Shown here: piece after piece, positions 9,125 to 17,821 of the stretch
Numbering within the stretch: the stretch's first letter is position 1
Layout: every line of letters begins with the position of its first letter
Source of the DNA: Acidobacteriota bacterium
GTDB lineage: Bacteria > Acidobacteriota > Holophagae > Acanthopleuribacterales > Acanthopleuribacteraceae
Direction of reading: 5' to 3'
Assembly: GCA_020637335.1 (NCBI GenBank)
Contig: JACJWC010000004.1
Coordinates: 186,001-250,000 of the forward strand
Length of the DNA stretch: 64,000 nucleotides
Made by a program: the position numbers and the translations under genes
The notes under the pieces: generated by a model
Told to the model about the DNA's origin: nothing
What the model saw: only the letters and a program-made list of their open reading frames with translations
Database searches by the model: none

Positions 9125-10096
9125 ATGAAAAAAATTGTCTTGTGTTTGCCTAATGGTTTTTGCGCAGGCGTCGAACGCGCCATTCGCATTGTTGAGCTGG
9201 CCATTGAAGCTTATGGTTCACCTATTTATGTCAATCACGAAATTGTCCACAACCAACACGTTGTAGATGATCTGGCCGCCAAAGGGGCCATTTTTGTCGA
9301 TTCGCTTGATGAAGTGCCGGAAGGCGAACGGCTGATTTATTCCGCTCACGGGGTGGGACCCGAAGTGCGCCGTCATGCCAAAACCCGCAAATTATTGGAA
9401 GTGGATGCCACCTGTCCCCTGGTAACCAAGGTTCATTTGGCCGCAGTCAACTATGCGCGCAAGGGCTACCATATCTTTTTGATCGGCCATGCCAATCACG
9501 TGGAAGTGGTAGGCACATATGGCGAAGTTCCGGACCATATCACTATTGTGGAACCCTTGGAAGCGGACCAATTGGATGCCTATATCGCCACGTTACCAGA
9601 GCCACCAACCCAACAATTGGTTTTTCTAACCCAGACAACTTTGAATGTGAACGATTGTCTGGTTGTGGTTGAAGCCTTAAAACGCAGGTTCCCAAGCTTG
9701 GAGACCCCGCCCAACGAGGATATTTGTTATGCCACCAGCAATCGCCAGGAAGCGGTAAAGGCTATTGCCCCGCAAATGGACTTTTTTGTGGTGGTGGGCA
9801 GCCCGACCTCCTCCAATTCACTGCGTTTGGTTGAGGTTGCCCAGGCCGAAGGTTGCCAAGCGGAGTTAGTGCCCAATCTGGACTACATTCGCCACCGCCA
9901 GTGGGATAACGTCAAAGCGATAGGTGTAACTGCCGGTGCCAGTACACCGGATATTTTGGTTCAAGGCATAATTCAACACTTAAAAAGCCATGGGTTTGAC
10001 ACAATTGAAACCTACGAGCACGTGCGCGAAAGCATGCATTTCTCGATTCCACGTGATTTTCGCAAAGACTTGGCTGCCATGGGGATACCAGTCTAA
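9125..10096 (+). CDS. ispH: 4-hydroxy-3-methylbut-2-enyl diphosphate reductase IspH
   Basis: 323 residues. IspH is the last step of the MEP pathway: an iron-sulfur enzyme that converts HMBPP to IPP and DMAPP. The three cluster cysteines are visible at about 13 (GFCAGVERAI), 97 (DATCPLV) and 201 (EDICYATSNRQ). The substrate-binding residues H42, H75, H125 and E127 are in the expected motifs (VHNQ, SAHGVG, GHANHVE). SSNSLRLVEVA near the C-terminus completes the active site. The downstream HD gene starts inside the ispH stop codon (TAATG), so the two are translationally coupled. Confidence 0.97.
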   Translation: MKKIVLCLPNGFCAGVERAIRIVELAIEAYGSPIYVNHEIVHNQHVVDDLAAKGAIFVDSLDEVPEGERLIYSAHGVGPEVRRHAKTRKLLEVDATCPLVTKVHLAAVNYARKGYHIFLIGHANHVEVVGTYGEVPDHITIVEPLEADQLDAYIATLPEPPTQQLVFLTQTTLNVNDCLVVVEALKRRFPSLETPPNEDICYATSNRQEAVKAIAPQMDFFVVVGSPTSSNSLRLVEVAQAEGCQAELVPNLDYIRHRQWDNVKAIGVTAGASTPDILVQGIIQHLKSHGFDTIETYEHVRESMHFSIPRDFRKDLAAMGIPV

Positions 10097-11403
10097 TGCG
10101 ATCGCGCGGACGAGCGGGTATCCTGCCCGAATTCACTGCGCAACACAGTATCAAACTTTCGCCCAAAGCCAGCGTCCCGGTCACGGATCGCATCCTGAAC
10201 CTGATCGACAGCAAAACGTTTCAACGCCTCAGACGCGTCCGGCAGCTATCTTTAGCGGATCGCGTTTTTCCCTCCGCTACTCACACCCGCTTCTCTCATG
10301 CCTTAGGCGTGTATCGCAATCTGCTCGACTACCTGCGCCACTTGGACCGGTTCCCACGGTTTCAGGACCAATACGATCGCGAAGATTATTTAGCATTGCT
10401 TTTGGCCGGCCTCTGCCACGACTTGGGCCATTATCCCTGTTCTCATCAATTGGACCATTTGCCGGCTTTTCCTGCCCATGAGACTTTAACCGTTGCTTTG
10501 CTCGAAGGTAAGCTGCAATTTGATGGTGAGAATTTGGCGGACTTAATTCACAACCAATTTGGATTGGAACCCCAACAAATCACCCAGTATCTGCAACCCA
10601 TGCCTCAGGCTGGGAAAAATGCATTGTTAAAACAATTAATCGATTCACCGTTGGACGCGGACAAATGCGATTACTTGATAAGGGATAGCCACAACTGTGG
10701 CGTGGATTACGGATCCGGCTTTGACCGCGAACGGTTTATCGATAACCTCATGCCTTCCAGAGACGGTCAACACTTGGGCATCCATGAAAAAGGTTTGGTA
10801 AGCGCTGAAAAGTTTCAATTGGCGCGTTATTGGATGTACCGGTCCGTTTATTGGGGCCATACCGTCCGCGCCTTCATCAGCATGTTGGGCCGAGTCTGTG
10901 AAGCCATGAGTGAACATGCTGCGGATCCCATCTGGCAACAGCAACTGCTGGGTTTTGATGATTTCTCATTTTTAAATTACATCGCCGATCAAGCCCAAAA
11001 AGACCACGTGGAAATCATGCAACAGCTGGCCTTGGGTCGCAGGCCGTTTAAACGCTTGTTCACGCTGTCCTATTACCACAATCCGGAACGGTATGAACAA
11101 TTGCTCAACCCCGAATTGCGGGCCGATCTTTGTGAAAAAATTGTCCGTGCGTTAAAACAATCCAATCGATTTGTGCGCCCCAGCGACCTGATTTGGGATG
11201 TGCCGCCACCCTATAAAACCAACCGCTGGGAAACTTTTCCCGTGATTACAGGCTCGGGGACAGAGGTTCCGATCGAACGAGAGAGCCCCGTGATTCAAGC
11301 CTTGGGCAATGCCTTCTTGCACGGCGTGCGCAAAATTCGGCTGTTTATTCATCCAGATCTGTTTGAACCCATCCAAACACTCGAGATAAATGAATGGTTA
11401 TGA
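10096..11403 (+). CDS. HD-domain phosphohydrolase
   Basis: 435 residues. The protein belongs to the HD superfamily group that resembles dGTP triphosphohydrolases (YwfO/SAMHD1-like). It opens with a strand motif for the substrate pocket (LIDSKTFQRLRRVRQL), then SATHTRFSHALGVY, and the metal-binding LAGLCHDLGHYPCSHQ with adjacent His and Asp. A later Asp in SPLDADKCDYLIRDS completes the HD metal set. The nucleotide substrate cannot be told from sequence. It overlaps the ispH stop by one base and is followed by a strong terminator, so it ends the operon. Confidence 0.88.
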   Translation: MRSRGRAGILPEFTAQHSIKLSPKASVPVTDRILNLIDSKTFQRLRRVRQLSLADRVFPSATHTRFSHALGVYRNLLDYLRHLDRFPRFQDQYDREDYLALLLAGLCHDLGHYPCSHQLDHLPAFPAHETLTVALLEGKLQFDGENLADLIHNQFGLEPQQITQYLQPMPQAGKNALLKQLIDSPLDADKCDYLIRDSHNCGVDYGSGFDRERFIDNLMPSRDGQHLGIHEKGLVSAEKFQLARYWMYRSVYWGHTVRAFISMLGRVCEAMSEHAADPIWQQQLLGFDDFSFLNYIADQAQKDHVEIMQQLALGRRPFKRLFTLSYYHNPERYEQLLNPELRADLCEKIVRALKQSNRFVRPSDLIWDVPPPYKTNRWETFPVITGSGTEVPIERESPVIQALGNAFLHGVRKIRLFIHPDLFEPIQTLEINEWL

Positions 11404-11404
11404 C

Positions 11405-11440
11405 ATAAAAAAAGGGTGGAAATTTTCCACCCTTTTTTTA
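11405..11440. terminator. Bidirectional rho-independent terminator
   Basis: A perfect 20-nt palindrome (GGGTGGAAAA followed by TTTTCCACCC, 11414-11433) preceded by a run of A and followed by a run of T. It can therefore stop transcripts in both directions: the ispH-HD operon on the plus strand and the tRNA-Leu transcript on the minus strand. Confidence 0.9.
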
Positions 11441-11527
11441 TGGTGCCCAGGAAGGGATTCGAACCCCCACGCTTTTAACGGCACACGGACCTGAACCGTG
11501 CGTGTCTGCCAATTTCACCACCTGGGC
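11441..11527 (-). tRNA. tRNA-Leu (CAG)
   Basis: An 87-nt class II tRNA with an acceptor stem GCCCAGG/CCTGGGC, discriminator A and an encoded CCA end. The anticodon stem CACGG/CCGTG holds the loop TTCAGGT, giving anticodon CAG (reads CUG). The long variable arm and the GGTTCGAATCC T-loop are those of tRNA-Leu. It is read on the minus strand towards the bidirectional terminator. Confidence 0.96.
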
Positions 11528-11621
11528 ACGACCGGCACATTCTATTACAGCCCCCATTCGAGGTCAACTACGATCCTTCAAAATATGTAATCCCCTAAAT
11601 CTAAAAAGAAAAAGAGTGCAT

Positions 11622-11651
11622 TTGCAATGGCTGTTGCCTTATAACTATAAG
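11622..11651 (+). promoter_or_regulatory. Candidate promoter for the HU-family gene
   Basis: TTGCAA at 11622-11627 and TATAAG at 11646-11651, with an 18-bp spacer, in an A/T-rich region about 30 nt upstream of the start codon. The -10 element overlaps a second near-match (TATAAC). The assignment rests on consensus similarity only. Confidence 0.4.
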
Positions 11652-11679
11652 GAGAACCCCAAAAAACAAGGAGGTAGGC

Positions 11680-11949
11680 ATGATCAAAATCGACATCGCC
11701 GAGAACATCACCAAGCGGGTGGATATCCCAAGGGTTCAAGCGTTAAAGGCCGTAGATGAGATCCTTGAGAAAATGAAAGAAGCTTTGGCCCGGGGCGAAC
11801 GTATTGAGATCAGGGGTTTTGGTGTTTTCCAGAAGAAAATGCGCAAACAAAGTGTCGGGCGCGATATTCTTCGCTCCAAAACCATCGCAATACCCGAGAC
11901 CTACACCATAAAATTTAAGCCTGGCATCGCGATGAAGGTTCTTGACTAG
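11680..11949 (+). CDS. HU/IHF-family DNA-binding protein
   Basis: 89 residues, the size of an HU or IHF subunit; these dimers bend DNA in the minor groove and compact the nucleoid. The helical N-terminus (TKRVDIPRVQALKAVDEILEKMKEAL) is followed by the core ERIEIRGFGVFQKKMRKQ and a C-terminal beta ribbon ending in IKFKPGIAMK. The IRGFGVF/FKPG pattern is the family signature. IHF-beta-like and HU-like members cannot be separated by eye. The ribosome binding site AAGGAGGT is very strong. The last base pairs form a CTAG that supplies the stop codon here and, on the other strand, that of the HAMP protein gene. Confidence 0.9.
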   Translation: MIKIDIAENITKRVDIPRVQALKAVDEILEKMKEALARGERIEIRGFGVFQKKMRKQSVGRDILRSKTIAIPETYTIKFKPGIAMKVLD

Positions 11950-12866
11950 TCCGAACTTTTCCGTTCGTGAAGCACCACCAGCCATTGGGTTCCGGTTACC
12001 CGTGTTGTTTGCCAATGGCTGTCTTCGGGCAACGGCTCCCCTTGTTGCCAATGCTCCAGAATTGTTTTTAATTCTGCGTCCTCTTCGTTGATAGCTGAGT
12101 TGCCCCACCATTTGCGTGTTTGTAGATTTAGCAAAGCGGCAGGACCCGGCAAGCTTTTCAGGTATTGACGGGCAAGCGCATCAAATGGAACAGTTTCTTC
12201 GCGATCGCGCTGTTTCAATTTCTGGAACAGATACTGGTCCAATAGCTCATTTAACATACTGCCAACGTCGTTAAATTCTTTCGGAACACCAACGGTTCTG
12301 CAGCGGCGGAGGGTATCACCATTGCGAAATGCTTGAACCGTGCTCTGCAATTCACTAATCGGCGAAATGACATTGCGATTCAAGTGACGTATCACGCGAA
12401 TGGATAAAACGAAACCCAATAATCCGAGGAAAACCGTACCCCAGGCACCGCCCATGCCCAAACTCTGAGCGCGATCATCCGCCTTGCGAATGGAGCTGCG
12501 GTTAATTTCGGATAGTTTCTGGAGCGCATTGCGAACCAAACCGACTTCAACCGTGTCCCGTTCAAAAATGGCGGGTTTCCAATGCTCGCCAATTAAGTCC
12601 AATACGGAGGCCTCTTCACTGACTGTTATATTCTGGCGGGCCCGGATCAGCGCATTTTCGAATAAGCGTGCACTCATATCTGAATCCGTAATATTGAGTG
12701 CTACCAACATATCTTCAACGGCTGCCACGGAGGCCACGTTCTCTTCCAAAACTCGTTCAATCGCGGGGCTCATGCGCGTCAACAGAGCAATACAGGCCAG
12801 GCTGGTCAGGATTTGGATAAATAAGAAGATGAGGACTGAAATCCAAAGTTCGGAGCGAATACTCAT
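11946..12866 (-). CDS. HAMP-domain membrane sensor protein
   Basis: 306 residues. There is a transmembrane helix at about 8-30, a predicted periplasmic helical region of about 105 residues, a second helix at about 139-159, then a HAMP linker (SPISELQSTVQAFRNGD...) to about 213. The remaining 90 residues look PAS-like (PAALLNLQTRKWWGNSA) with no histidine kinase, GGDEF or methyl-accepting domain. It is therefore a sensor without a recognisable output domain. Its ATG overlaps the end of trkA by 4 nt, so it is translated as the last gene of the K+ uptake operon. A role in controlling K+ transport is inferred from position only. Confidence 0.75.
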   Translation of the reverse strand: MSIRSELWISVLIFLFIQILTSLACIALLTRMSPAIERVLEENVASVAAVEDMLVALNITDSDMSARLFENALIRARQNITVSEEASVLDLIGEHWKPAIFERDTVEVGLVRNALQKLSEINRSSIRKADDRAQSLGMGGAWGTVFLGLLGFVLSIRVIRHLNRNVISPISELQSTVQAFRNGDTLRRCRTVGVPKEFNDVGSMLNELLDQYLFQKLKQRDREETVPFDALARQYLKSLPGPAALLNLQTRKWWGNSAINEEDAELKTILEHWQQGEPLPEDSHWQTTRVTGTQWLVVLHERKSSD

Positions 12867-13534
12867 TGCGACAACCGGGTCATAAATTTATCCAATGCTT
12901 TTTTATCGGAGACCAGCACCATACTGTCTCCCTCCATCAATTTCGTATTTGCATGGGGTTGAACGACATTTATTTTTTCGTCCTGGAAGCGGCGAACGGC
13001 GACTAAGGTGATCCCGTACTGTTTGGTCAAATCCAATTCGGCCAGGGTTTTGCCAAACATAAAGGCAGGGACGGTAATTTCGGTTATGAGTAAATCATCA
13101 CCCAAGGGAAATTCTTGAAGAACACTGTGATATTGCAGGCGGCTGGCCATACGCTCGCCAAAACTGCGTTCGGGGTTCACGACTTCATGCGCACCAACCA
13201 GACGCAGAATGCGTTCTTGTAATTCGTCAGTCGCCCGCGCCACTACGCGTTTTGCCCCCATCTGGCGCAGGAGCGCCGTGACCAAGATGGAACTCTCGCG
13301 CGATTCGTCGCCTATGGCACACACACACAAATCCCGTCTGTCAGGTGCAGTCCGGGCCAGAGTTTGTTCGTCAGTGGCATTAAAACACAGCGCTTGGGAT
13401 ACAAATGGACTGATGGCCTGCACCATTTCCTGACGGTAGTCGACAGCCAAAACTTCGACTCCGCGCTTGGACAAGGATTTGCAAAGAGCTGCGCCAAATT
13501 GTCCGAGCCCAATCACCATCACTTGTTTAATCAT
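12863..13534 (-). CDS. K+ uptake regulatory subunit TrkA/KtrA
   Basis: 223 residues, the size of a KtrA-type gating subunit (one RCK unit rather than the double unit of E. coli TrkA). The Rossmann nucleotide-binding motif GLGQFGAALCKSL is at about 9-21 with the acidic partner in VLAVDYRQE. The C-terminal RCK_C/TrkA_C lobe is at about 140-223. Such proteins form an octameric ring under the membrane subunit and respond to ATP/ADP or NAD(H). It lies 9 nt after the membrane subunit gene and overlaps the HAMP sensor by 4 nt. Confidence 0.92.
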   Translation of the reverse strand: MIKQVMVIGLGQFGAALCKSLSKRGVEVLAVDYRQEMVQAISPFVSQALCFNATDEQTLARTAPDRRDLCVCAIGDESRESSILVTALLRQMGAKRVVARATDELQERILRLVGAHEVVNPERSFGERMASRLQYHSVLQEFPLGDDLLITEITVPAFMFGKTLAELDLTKQYGITLVAVRRFQDEKINVVQPHANTKLMEGDSMVLVSDKKALDKFMTRLSQ

Positions 13535-13543
13535 TTCAGCCTC

Positions 13544-15580
13544 CTAACCAATAGCCACATCCTGACTGGGGTAACCGACGCCAGATCCTGAGTGTCTGCG
13601 CGTCAAAAACAAAAATAGGGTAAGGGGTCCAACCCGACCCGCAAACATACAGCAAATAATGATGACTTTGCCAATCCGATCCAATTGCGCAGTGCCGCCT
13701 ACGCTTAAACCAACCGTACCCACAGCACTGAATACTTCAAAAATGGCTTGTTCATAGGGCAAATTTTGGGTCAATTGCAGGGCCATAAGAGCCACGCCCA
13801 CGGTTAAAAACCCCATAGTCGTAACCGCGAGTGCTTTATAGACCGATTCGTGTGGGATACTGAAACCAAAGGCTTGAGCTTGATTGCGCCCGCGCAAAGC
13901 GCCCCACATCGCCAATACCATAACCGCCAAAGTGGTCGTTTTGATGCCTCCGGCTGTTGAGCCTGGACTCCCGCCTACAAACATTAAAAAGAGCATCAGG
14001 GTGAACGTGGCCGATTCAGTGCCGGCCATGTTGATCGAATTGAAGCCCGCTGTGCGCAACGTAACCGCATGAAACCAAGCATTCATCAGCTGATCCAAGG
14101 GTCCCATTCCGCGTAAGGCGTTATGGGACTCGACAATTAAAAACAAGAACATGGGCACAATCAGCAGGACCAACGAGGTAAACAGGACCATGCGCACATG
14201 CACGCTGCTTCTTCTACCGCGAATCCAATGTGGCATCGCAACCAATACGACGGGTCCTAATCCGCCAATAATGATCAAAATGGAAATCACACCCAATATG
14301 GCCGGCTCGCTTTGATAGGGAATCAGGCTTTCCGTTTGCAATGAAAATCCGGCATTACAGAATGCAGAAATGGAGGTAAAAATCCCCCGCCAAATGGCCT
14401 TTCCCAGATGGTCTCCATTTTGGAAAAATAGCAGGGTTAGCACAAGTGCTCCGGCCAGCTCACAGGCGCCAGTTAATAAAAAGAGCCGTTTAAGCGATCC
14501 GAACAGTTGGCTTTGATTATCCTCATTGAGAAGTTCAGCCACGGACGCCTCATGACGAAGGCTCATTCGGCGGCCTAAGAGGGCAAAGGCAGCAGAAGAA
14601 AAGGACATGATGCCCAATCCACCAATTTGAATCAAAACAAGGACAATAAATTGCCCCATAAAACTGAATTCGGTAGCCGTATCACGCACAGCTAAGCCGG
14701 TAACACAACAAGCGGAAAAGGCCGTAAAAAAGGCATCTATGGGTGAAATACCCTCAAGGCTCTGGGCACAAAACGGGATGGCCAGAACCAACCCTCCCAC
14801 ACAACCCGTTAAGAGAAACGTACTGACCAGCATCGCCGAAGGGTTTTCAACCAAGCGGTGCCACCAAACATCGCTTTCCAATTGCGAAGACCGCCCACGC
14901 CAACTCAGGACAAACCCAACACTGGGCACCAGGAGAAGCGAACTGATGGGGATTTCATAATGCCACAGCCCAAAAAGAACCAAAACGAGTTGGAGCACCG
15001 AGATGATGCAGATAAAAAGTAAGGGAAAGCGAAAGGATGGATTAAACGGTCGATAAGCCCAGCGCACTATGGCCAAAGACGTAATGGTGACCGATATCAG
15101 TAGAGTTACCATGGGGTAAATGCCTTTAGCTAAACCCATTGGAACAGAGATCAACCACAAAATGAGGAGCGAAACAAAAGCGCCGGAAACAAAGCGGCTG
15201 TATGGTTTCTTTGAAATCTTGGGCTGGCGCGCGGAGGCAAATTCGGGCAACCAAAACCAAACCATGAGGCCAAAAAAGCCCAGTAAAAGTAAAAACGAAA
15301 GCCCGGGGCGAAAGAACAGGTAGGGGGCCAAAATAACACTTCCCAACAGGCCGACACAGCTCAAAATAAAACGAACCCAAAAAGCAAAGCGGGCCAAAAA
15401 GAAGACTGCGCTCATATGCACCAGGCATAATCCAAATAAAAGCGGTTGAACCCAAGCAGAAGGAAGCCAAACACCTAAGCCGCGTCCACTGGAGACCCAC
15501 TGGCTGACAAGCATCAACAACGGGCCCATATTCACGAGGAACCCCATTTCAAAGGGGCCAAATCGACGCATTTTCTTCAT
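13544..15580 (-). CDS. K+ transporter membrane subunit (TrkH/KtrB family), N-terminally extended
   Basis: 678 residues, well over 200 longer than typical KtrB. The C-terminal 440 residues hold the four-fold pore repeats of the superfamily: DAFFTAFSACCVTGLAVRD at about 282-300, TSISAFCNAGFSLQ, HAVTLRTAGFNSINM, and EVFSAVGTVGLSVG. GGSPGSTAGGIKTTTLAV is also present. The first about 240 residues form six or seven additional hydrophobic helices ahead of the pore. Long N-terminally extended TrkH-like proteins are known in several phyla. It probably takes up K+ together with the neighbouring KtrA-type subunit. It starts 4 nt from the RNA methyltransferase stop. Confidence 0.9.
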   Translation of the reverse strand: MKKMRRFGPFEMGFLVNMGPLLMLVSQWVSSGRGLGVWLPSAWVQPLLFGLCLVHMSAVFFLARFAFWVRFILSCVGLLGSVILAPYLFFRPGLSFLLLLGFFGLMVWFWLPEFASARQPKISKKPYSRFVSGAFVSLLILWLISVPMGLAKGIYPMVTLLISVTITSLAIVRWAYRPFNPSFRFPLLFICIISVLQLVLVLFGLWHYEIPISSLLLVPSVGFVLSWRGRSSQLESDVWWHRLVENPSAMLVSTFLLTGCVGGLVLAIPFCAQSLEGISPIDAFFTAFSACCVTGLAVRDTATEFSFMGQFIVLVLIQIGGLGIMSFSSAAFALLGRRMSLRHEASVAELLNEDNQSQLFGSLKRLFLLTGACELAGALVLTLLFFQNGDHLGKAIWRGIFTSISAFCNAGFSLQTESLIPYQSEPAILGVISILIIIGGLGPVVLVAMPHWIRGRRSSVHVRMVLFTSLVLLIVPMFLFLIVESHNALRGMGPLDQLMNAWFHAVTLRTAGFNSINMAGTESATFTLMLFLMFVGGSPGSTAGGIKTTTLAVMVLAMWGALRGRNQAQAFGFSIPHESVYKALAVTTMGFLTVGVALMALQLTQNLPYEQAIFEVFSAVGTVGLSVGGTAQLDRIGKVIIICCMFAGRVGPLTLFLFLTRRHSGSGVGYPSQDVAIG

Positions 15581-15583
15581 GCT

Positions 15584-16339
15584 TCACCGACGCTTTCGAA
15601 ACCAATCATAGAGAAAAATGTGCAAGGCACCATTCACGTTCAGACTTTCCACCTCGGGGCAATGCGGAATGCGCACCTTCATTTGTGCCTGCTCGGCAAT
15701 TTCCTCACTGAGACCGTGCCCTTCATTGCCAACGGCCAAGACAAAGGCGGTCGGCCACTCCAAATCGGGTAATAAAAACGGCCCATGCGCATCTGCCACA
15801 AGCCAGGTATGATCGGTCAGTTGACGCCAGTTGAGTTGTTCTTCATCAAAATGGATGGCGCATAACACCATTCCAGCCGATCCGCGAATAACCGCAGGAT
15901 GGTAAGGATAAACACAAGGTGATTTCCATAAAAAATGCTGGATACCAAAGGCAAAGCCGGCTCGGATAATAGCACCGGCATTACCCGGGTCCTGGATACC
16001 ATCCAACAACAATAGGGGCTGATCCTTAAATTCCGAGTGATGAACGGGCCGCTCAAAAAACGCGAGCGGTGACTGACCATTTGCACTTGGCGAAAGCCCA
16101 TCATAGAGTGTTGAAGGCACCAAATAATGGGGAACTGGACCGAGTTCAAGGGTTTGGGTAGTCCAAACTTCGCGTAGAACCAATCCAGCCGCCAGGCCGA
16201 CCTCTATAAGCTTTTGTCCTTCAACGCCAATGAGAGGTGCCTGTTTGGGCCTTTTTTTCCATTGAAGTACCGCTTGGTATTTAGGGTTCTTTCGACTGGA
16301 AATGGGGAAAAAATGGGGTTTTAGGTTTGTGGGTACCAT
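15584..16339 (-). CDS. SpoU/TrmH-family RNA 2'-O-methyltransferase
   Basis: 251 residues. The three SPOUT motifs are clear: DGIQDPGNAGAIIRAGFAFG, FVLAVGNEGHGLS and IPHCPEVESLNVNGALHIFLYDW. The knotted C-terminal domain binds S-adenosylmethionine and methylates a ribose in rRNA or tRNA. The N-terminal 95 residues form the substrate-binding domain typical of the rRNA enzymes. The precise target nucleotide is not determinable. The ATG at 16339 lies 19 nt inside the end of the preceding small gene and has no good ribosome binding site, which suggests coupled translation. Confidence 0.9.
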   Translation of the reverse strand: MVPTNLKPHFFPISSRKNPKYQAVLQWKKRPKQAPLIGVEGQKLIEVGLAAGLVLREVWTTQTLELGPVPHYLVPSTLYDGLSPSANGQSPLAFFERPVHHSEFKDQPLLLLDGIQDPGNAGAIIRAGFAFGIQHFLWKSPCVYPYHPAVIRGSAGMVLCAIHFDEEQLNWRQLTDHTWLVADAHGPFLLPDLEWPTAFVLAVGNEGHGLSEEIAEQAQMKVRIPHCPEVESLNVNGALHIFLYDWFRKRR

Positions 16340-16611
16340 TTTTGGAGTTGATCAACGATCATGTGTGCCTGTTTCGCCGAGGAAATATTGAATTTACTTT
16401 GAATTGAATATTTGCCTCGAATCTTTTTATACCTTTGAATTCGGCATTTAGATTCCGACCAATCGCCGCTTGGTTGGCGCTCGCGGTAGAGGAACATGAT
16501 GGTTACCCAGGCGCCCTTGGACAAAACAAACTTGTCCAGTTGTTCAACTTTGAGTTCGCCGTCCTCTTCCCAATCGCATCGCAAATCATCTACGGTCATT
16601 TCATTTTCCAT
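16321..16611 (-). CDS. Small hypothetical protein, 96 aa
   Basis: I cannot assign a family. The protein is acidic at the start (MTVDDLRCDWEEDGELKVEQLD) and basic in the second half (IQRYKKIRGKYSIQSKFNISSAKQAHMIVDQLQKW). It has no signal peptide or membrane segment. A good AAGGAGC ribosome binding site 7 nt before the ATG supports expression. It heads the methyltransferase/K+ transporter operon, and its end overlaps the next gene by 19 nt. The charged, compact sequence would suit a small nucleic acid- or protein-binding factor, but this is not more than a guess. Confidence 0.7.
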   Translation of the reverse strand: MENEMTVDDLRCDWEEDGELKVEQLDKFVLSKGAWVTIMFLYRERQPSGDWSESKCRIQRYKKIRGKYSIQSKFNISSAKQAHMIVDQLQKWYPQT

Positions 16612-16636
16612 TTAAAAAGCTCCTTGATAACAAACG

Positions 16637-16666
16637 AAAAAAAAGCCACCCGAAAGTGGCTTTTTT
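16637..16666. terminator. Rho-independent terminator
   Basis: Stem GCCAC/GTGGC extended by flanking runs of A and T (AAAAAAGCCAC, loop CCGAAA, GTGGCTTTTTT). It follows the stop of the IPTL-CTERM protein gene on the minus strand. The A-run also gives it a U-tract in that direction, so it separates this gene from the operon beginning at 16611. Confidence 0.85.
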
Positions 16667-16687
16667 CAGTAAAGATAGTTTTGGGGT

Positions 16688-17821
16688 TTAAATCAATGAT
16701 TTTTTGCGCCGTTGGGCTGTCATTATCGCAGCGCCACATAGGAGCAGCGCAAACATCACGACCATCCACTGGCTCAAGGTGGGAACAGAACGGAAGCTAA
16801 CGGCAAGAACAGGCCCGCCACCCGGGAAGGTAACGTAGTAGCAGACATCGTTTTCAACAGCAGTGCTCAAGGTTACAAATCCACCTACTCCAATCGTTAC
16901 GGTGCCGACGTAGGTCACATTCGGATCCATTGGATCGATGGTGCCGTATCCGCAATTAGCGCTAAAATACACATCCACCACACAACCAGGTGAACCGTAC
17001 ACGGTGACAGAATTGGGGCCATCAATCGTAATGGAATTCACCACACAAGTCACTTCGGAACCGCCCAACGCAAATGCGTTATCGGGTGAGACAGGTGGAA
17101 CTGCAGGAGCAGTTGTGCCCAGACCACAGTCCGCATCGCGGCGCCCCCAAGAAGTACAGCCTTGGCCCCAGCCACCCACGGGATTAATCCAATGGGACGG
17201 GTTGGTGCCCATAAAGGGGGTGGTGAACCCAGGACCCTGGCCCGCTTCCGCCCAACCAAAAATGCCATTGGCACTCATAGTACACATCGGATCACCAACC
17301 GGGCAGAAATCGTTACGAGCCTGAACACTCACCCAATACGAACCCGGAGGGAAAAATGTGGACGGGATATTAATGTCGTAAATCGTAAGGGAGCCAAAGG
17401 GAGATGTCGTGTATGAAAGCCCAGTGTACGAAAACATGGGCGAATTCGCCGGAGAGCCAGCATTGTTTGCATAAAAATCGACGTTAAACGAGGGGATGGA
17501 ACACGGCCCAGGCGTACACAGGAACACCGTACCTACGGCTCGAACTGTTGTCACATCCCAACCGCCTATACCACCCGGAACGATGAAATCATCCGCTCCT
17601 CGAGCTGTAAGCGATGCCTCACTGGCATTGCCCTCTTGTGATACAAACGTGTCGATAACTCCCGGTAAAGCCGTACTGATCTGATCCCATAAAAAGGCTC
17701 CTCGCAATTCCGACGGTTCGCCCGGCACATAGCCCGATGAAATCGGCGAAAGAGTTTCGGGTTGACCGAAACACAGAGCAGTCGTGACGATGAAAAGGAC
17801 GCTCAGCTTAATTAACCGCAT
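16688..17821 (-). CDS. Secreted protein with IPTL-CTERM sorting signal
   Basis: 377 residues from the ATG at 17821, which has a GGAGTGAGG ribosome binding site; an upstream in-frame start would add 18 residues before the signal peptide. The signal peptide ends around ALCFGQ. The body is rich in Gly, Pro and paired Cys, with a lectin-like or beta-sandwich look (GSYWVSVQARNDFC, GIFGWAEAGQGPG). The C-terminus has the tripartite sorting pattern VPTLSQW, then a hydrophobic helix, then a basic tail AQRRKK, matching the IPTL-CTERM family. Such proteins are exported, held at the membrane and probably processed. No cognate sorting enzyme is in the window. Function unknown. Confidence 0.85.
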   Translation of the reverse strand: MRLIKLSVLFIVTTALCFGQPETLSPISSGYVPGEPSELRGAFLWDQISTALPGVIDTFVSQEGNASEASLTARGADDFIVPGGIGGWDVTTVRAVGTVFLCTPGPCSIPSFNVDFYANNAGSPANSPMFSYTGLSYTTSPFGSLTIYDINIPSTFFPPGSYWVSVQARNDFCPVGDPMCTMSANGIFGWAEAGQGPGFTTPFMGTNPSHWINPVGGWGQGCTSWGRRDADCGLGTTAPAVPPVSPDNAFALGGSEVTCVVNSITIDGPNSVTVYGSPGCVVDVYFSANCGYGTIDPMDPNVTYVGTVTIGVGGFVTLSTAVENDVCYYVTFPGGGPVLAVSFRSVPTLSQWMVVMFALLLCGAAIMTAQRRKKSLI

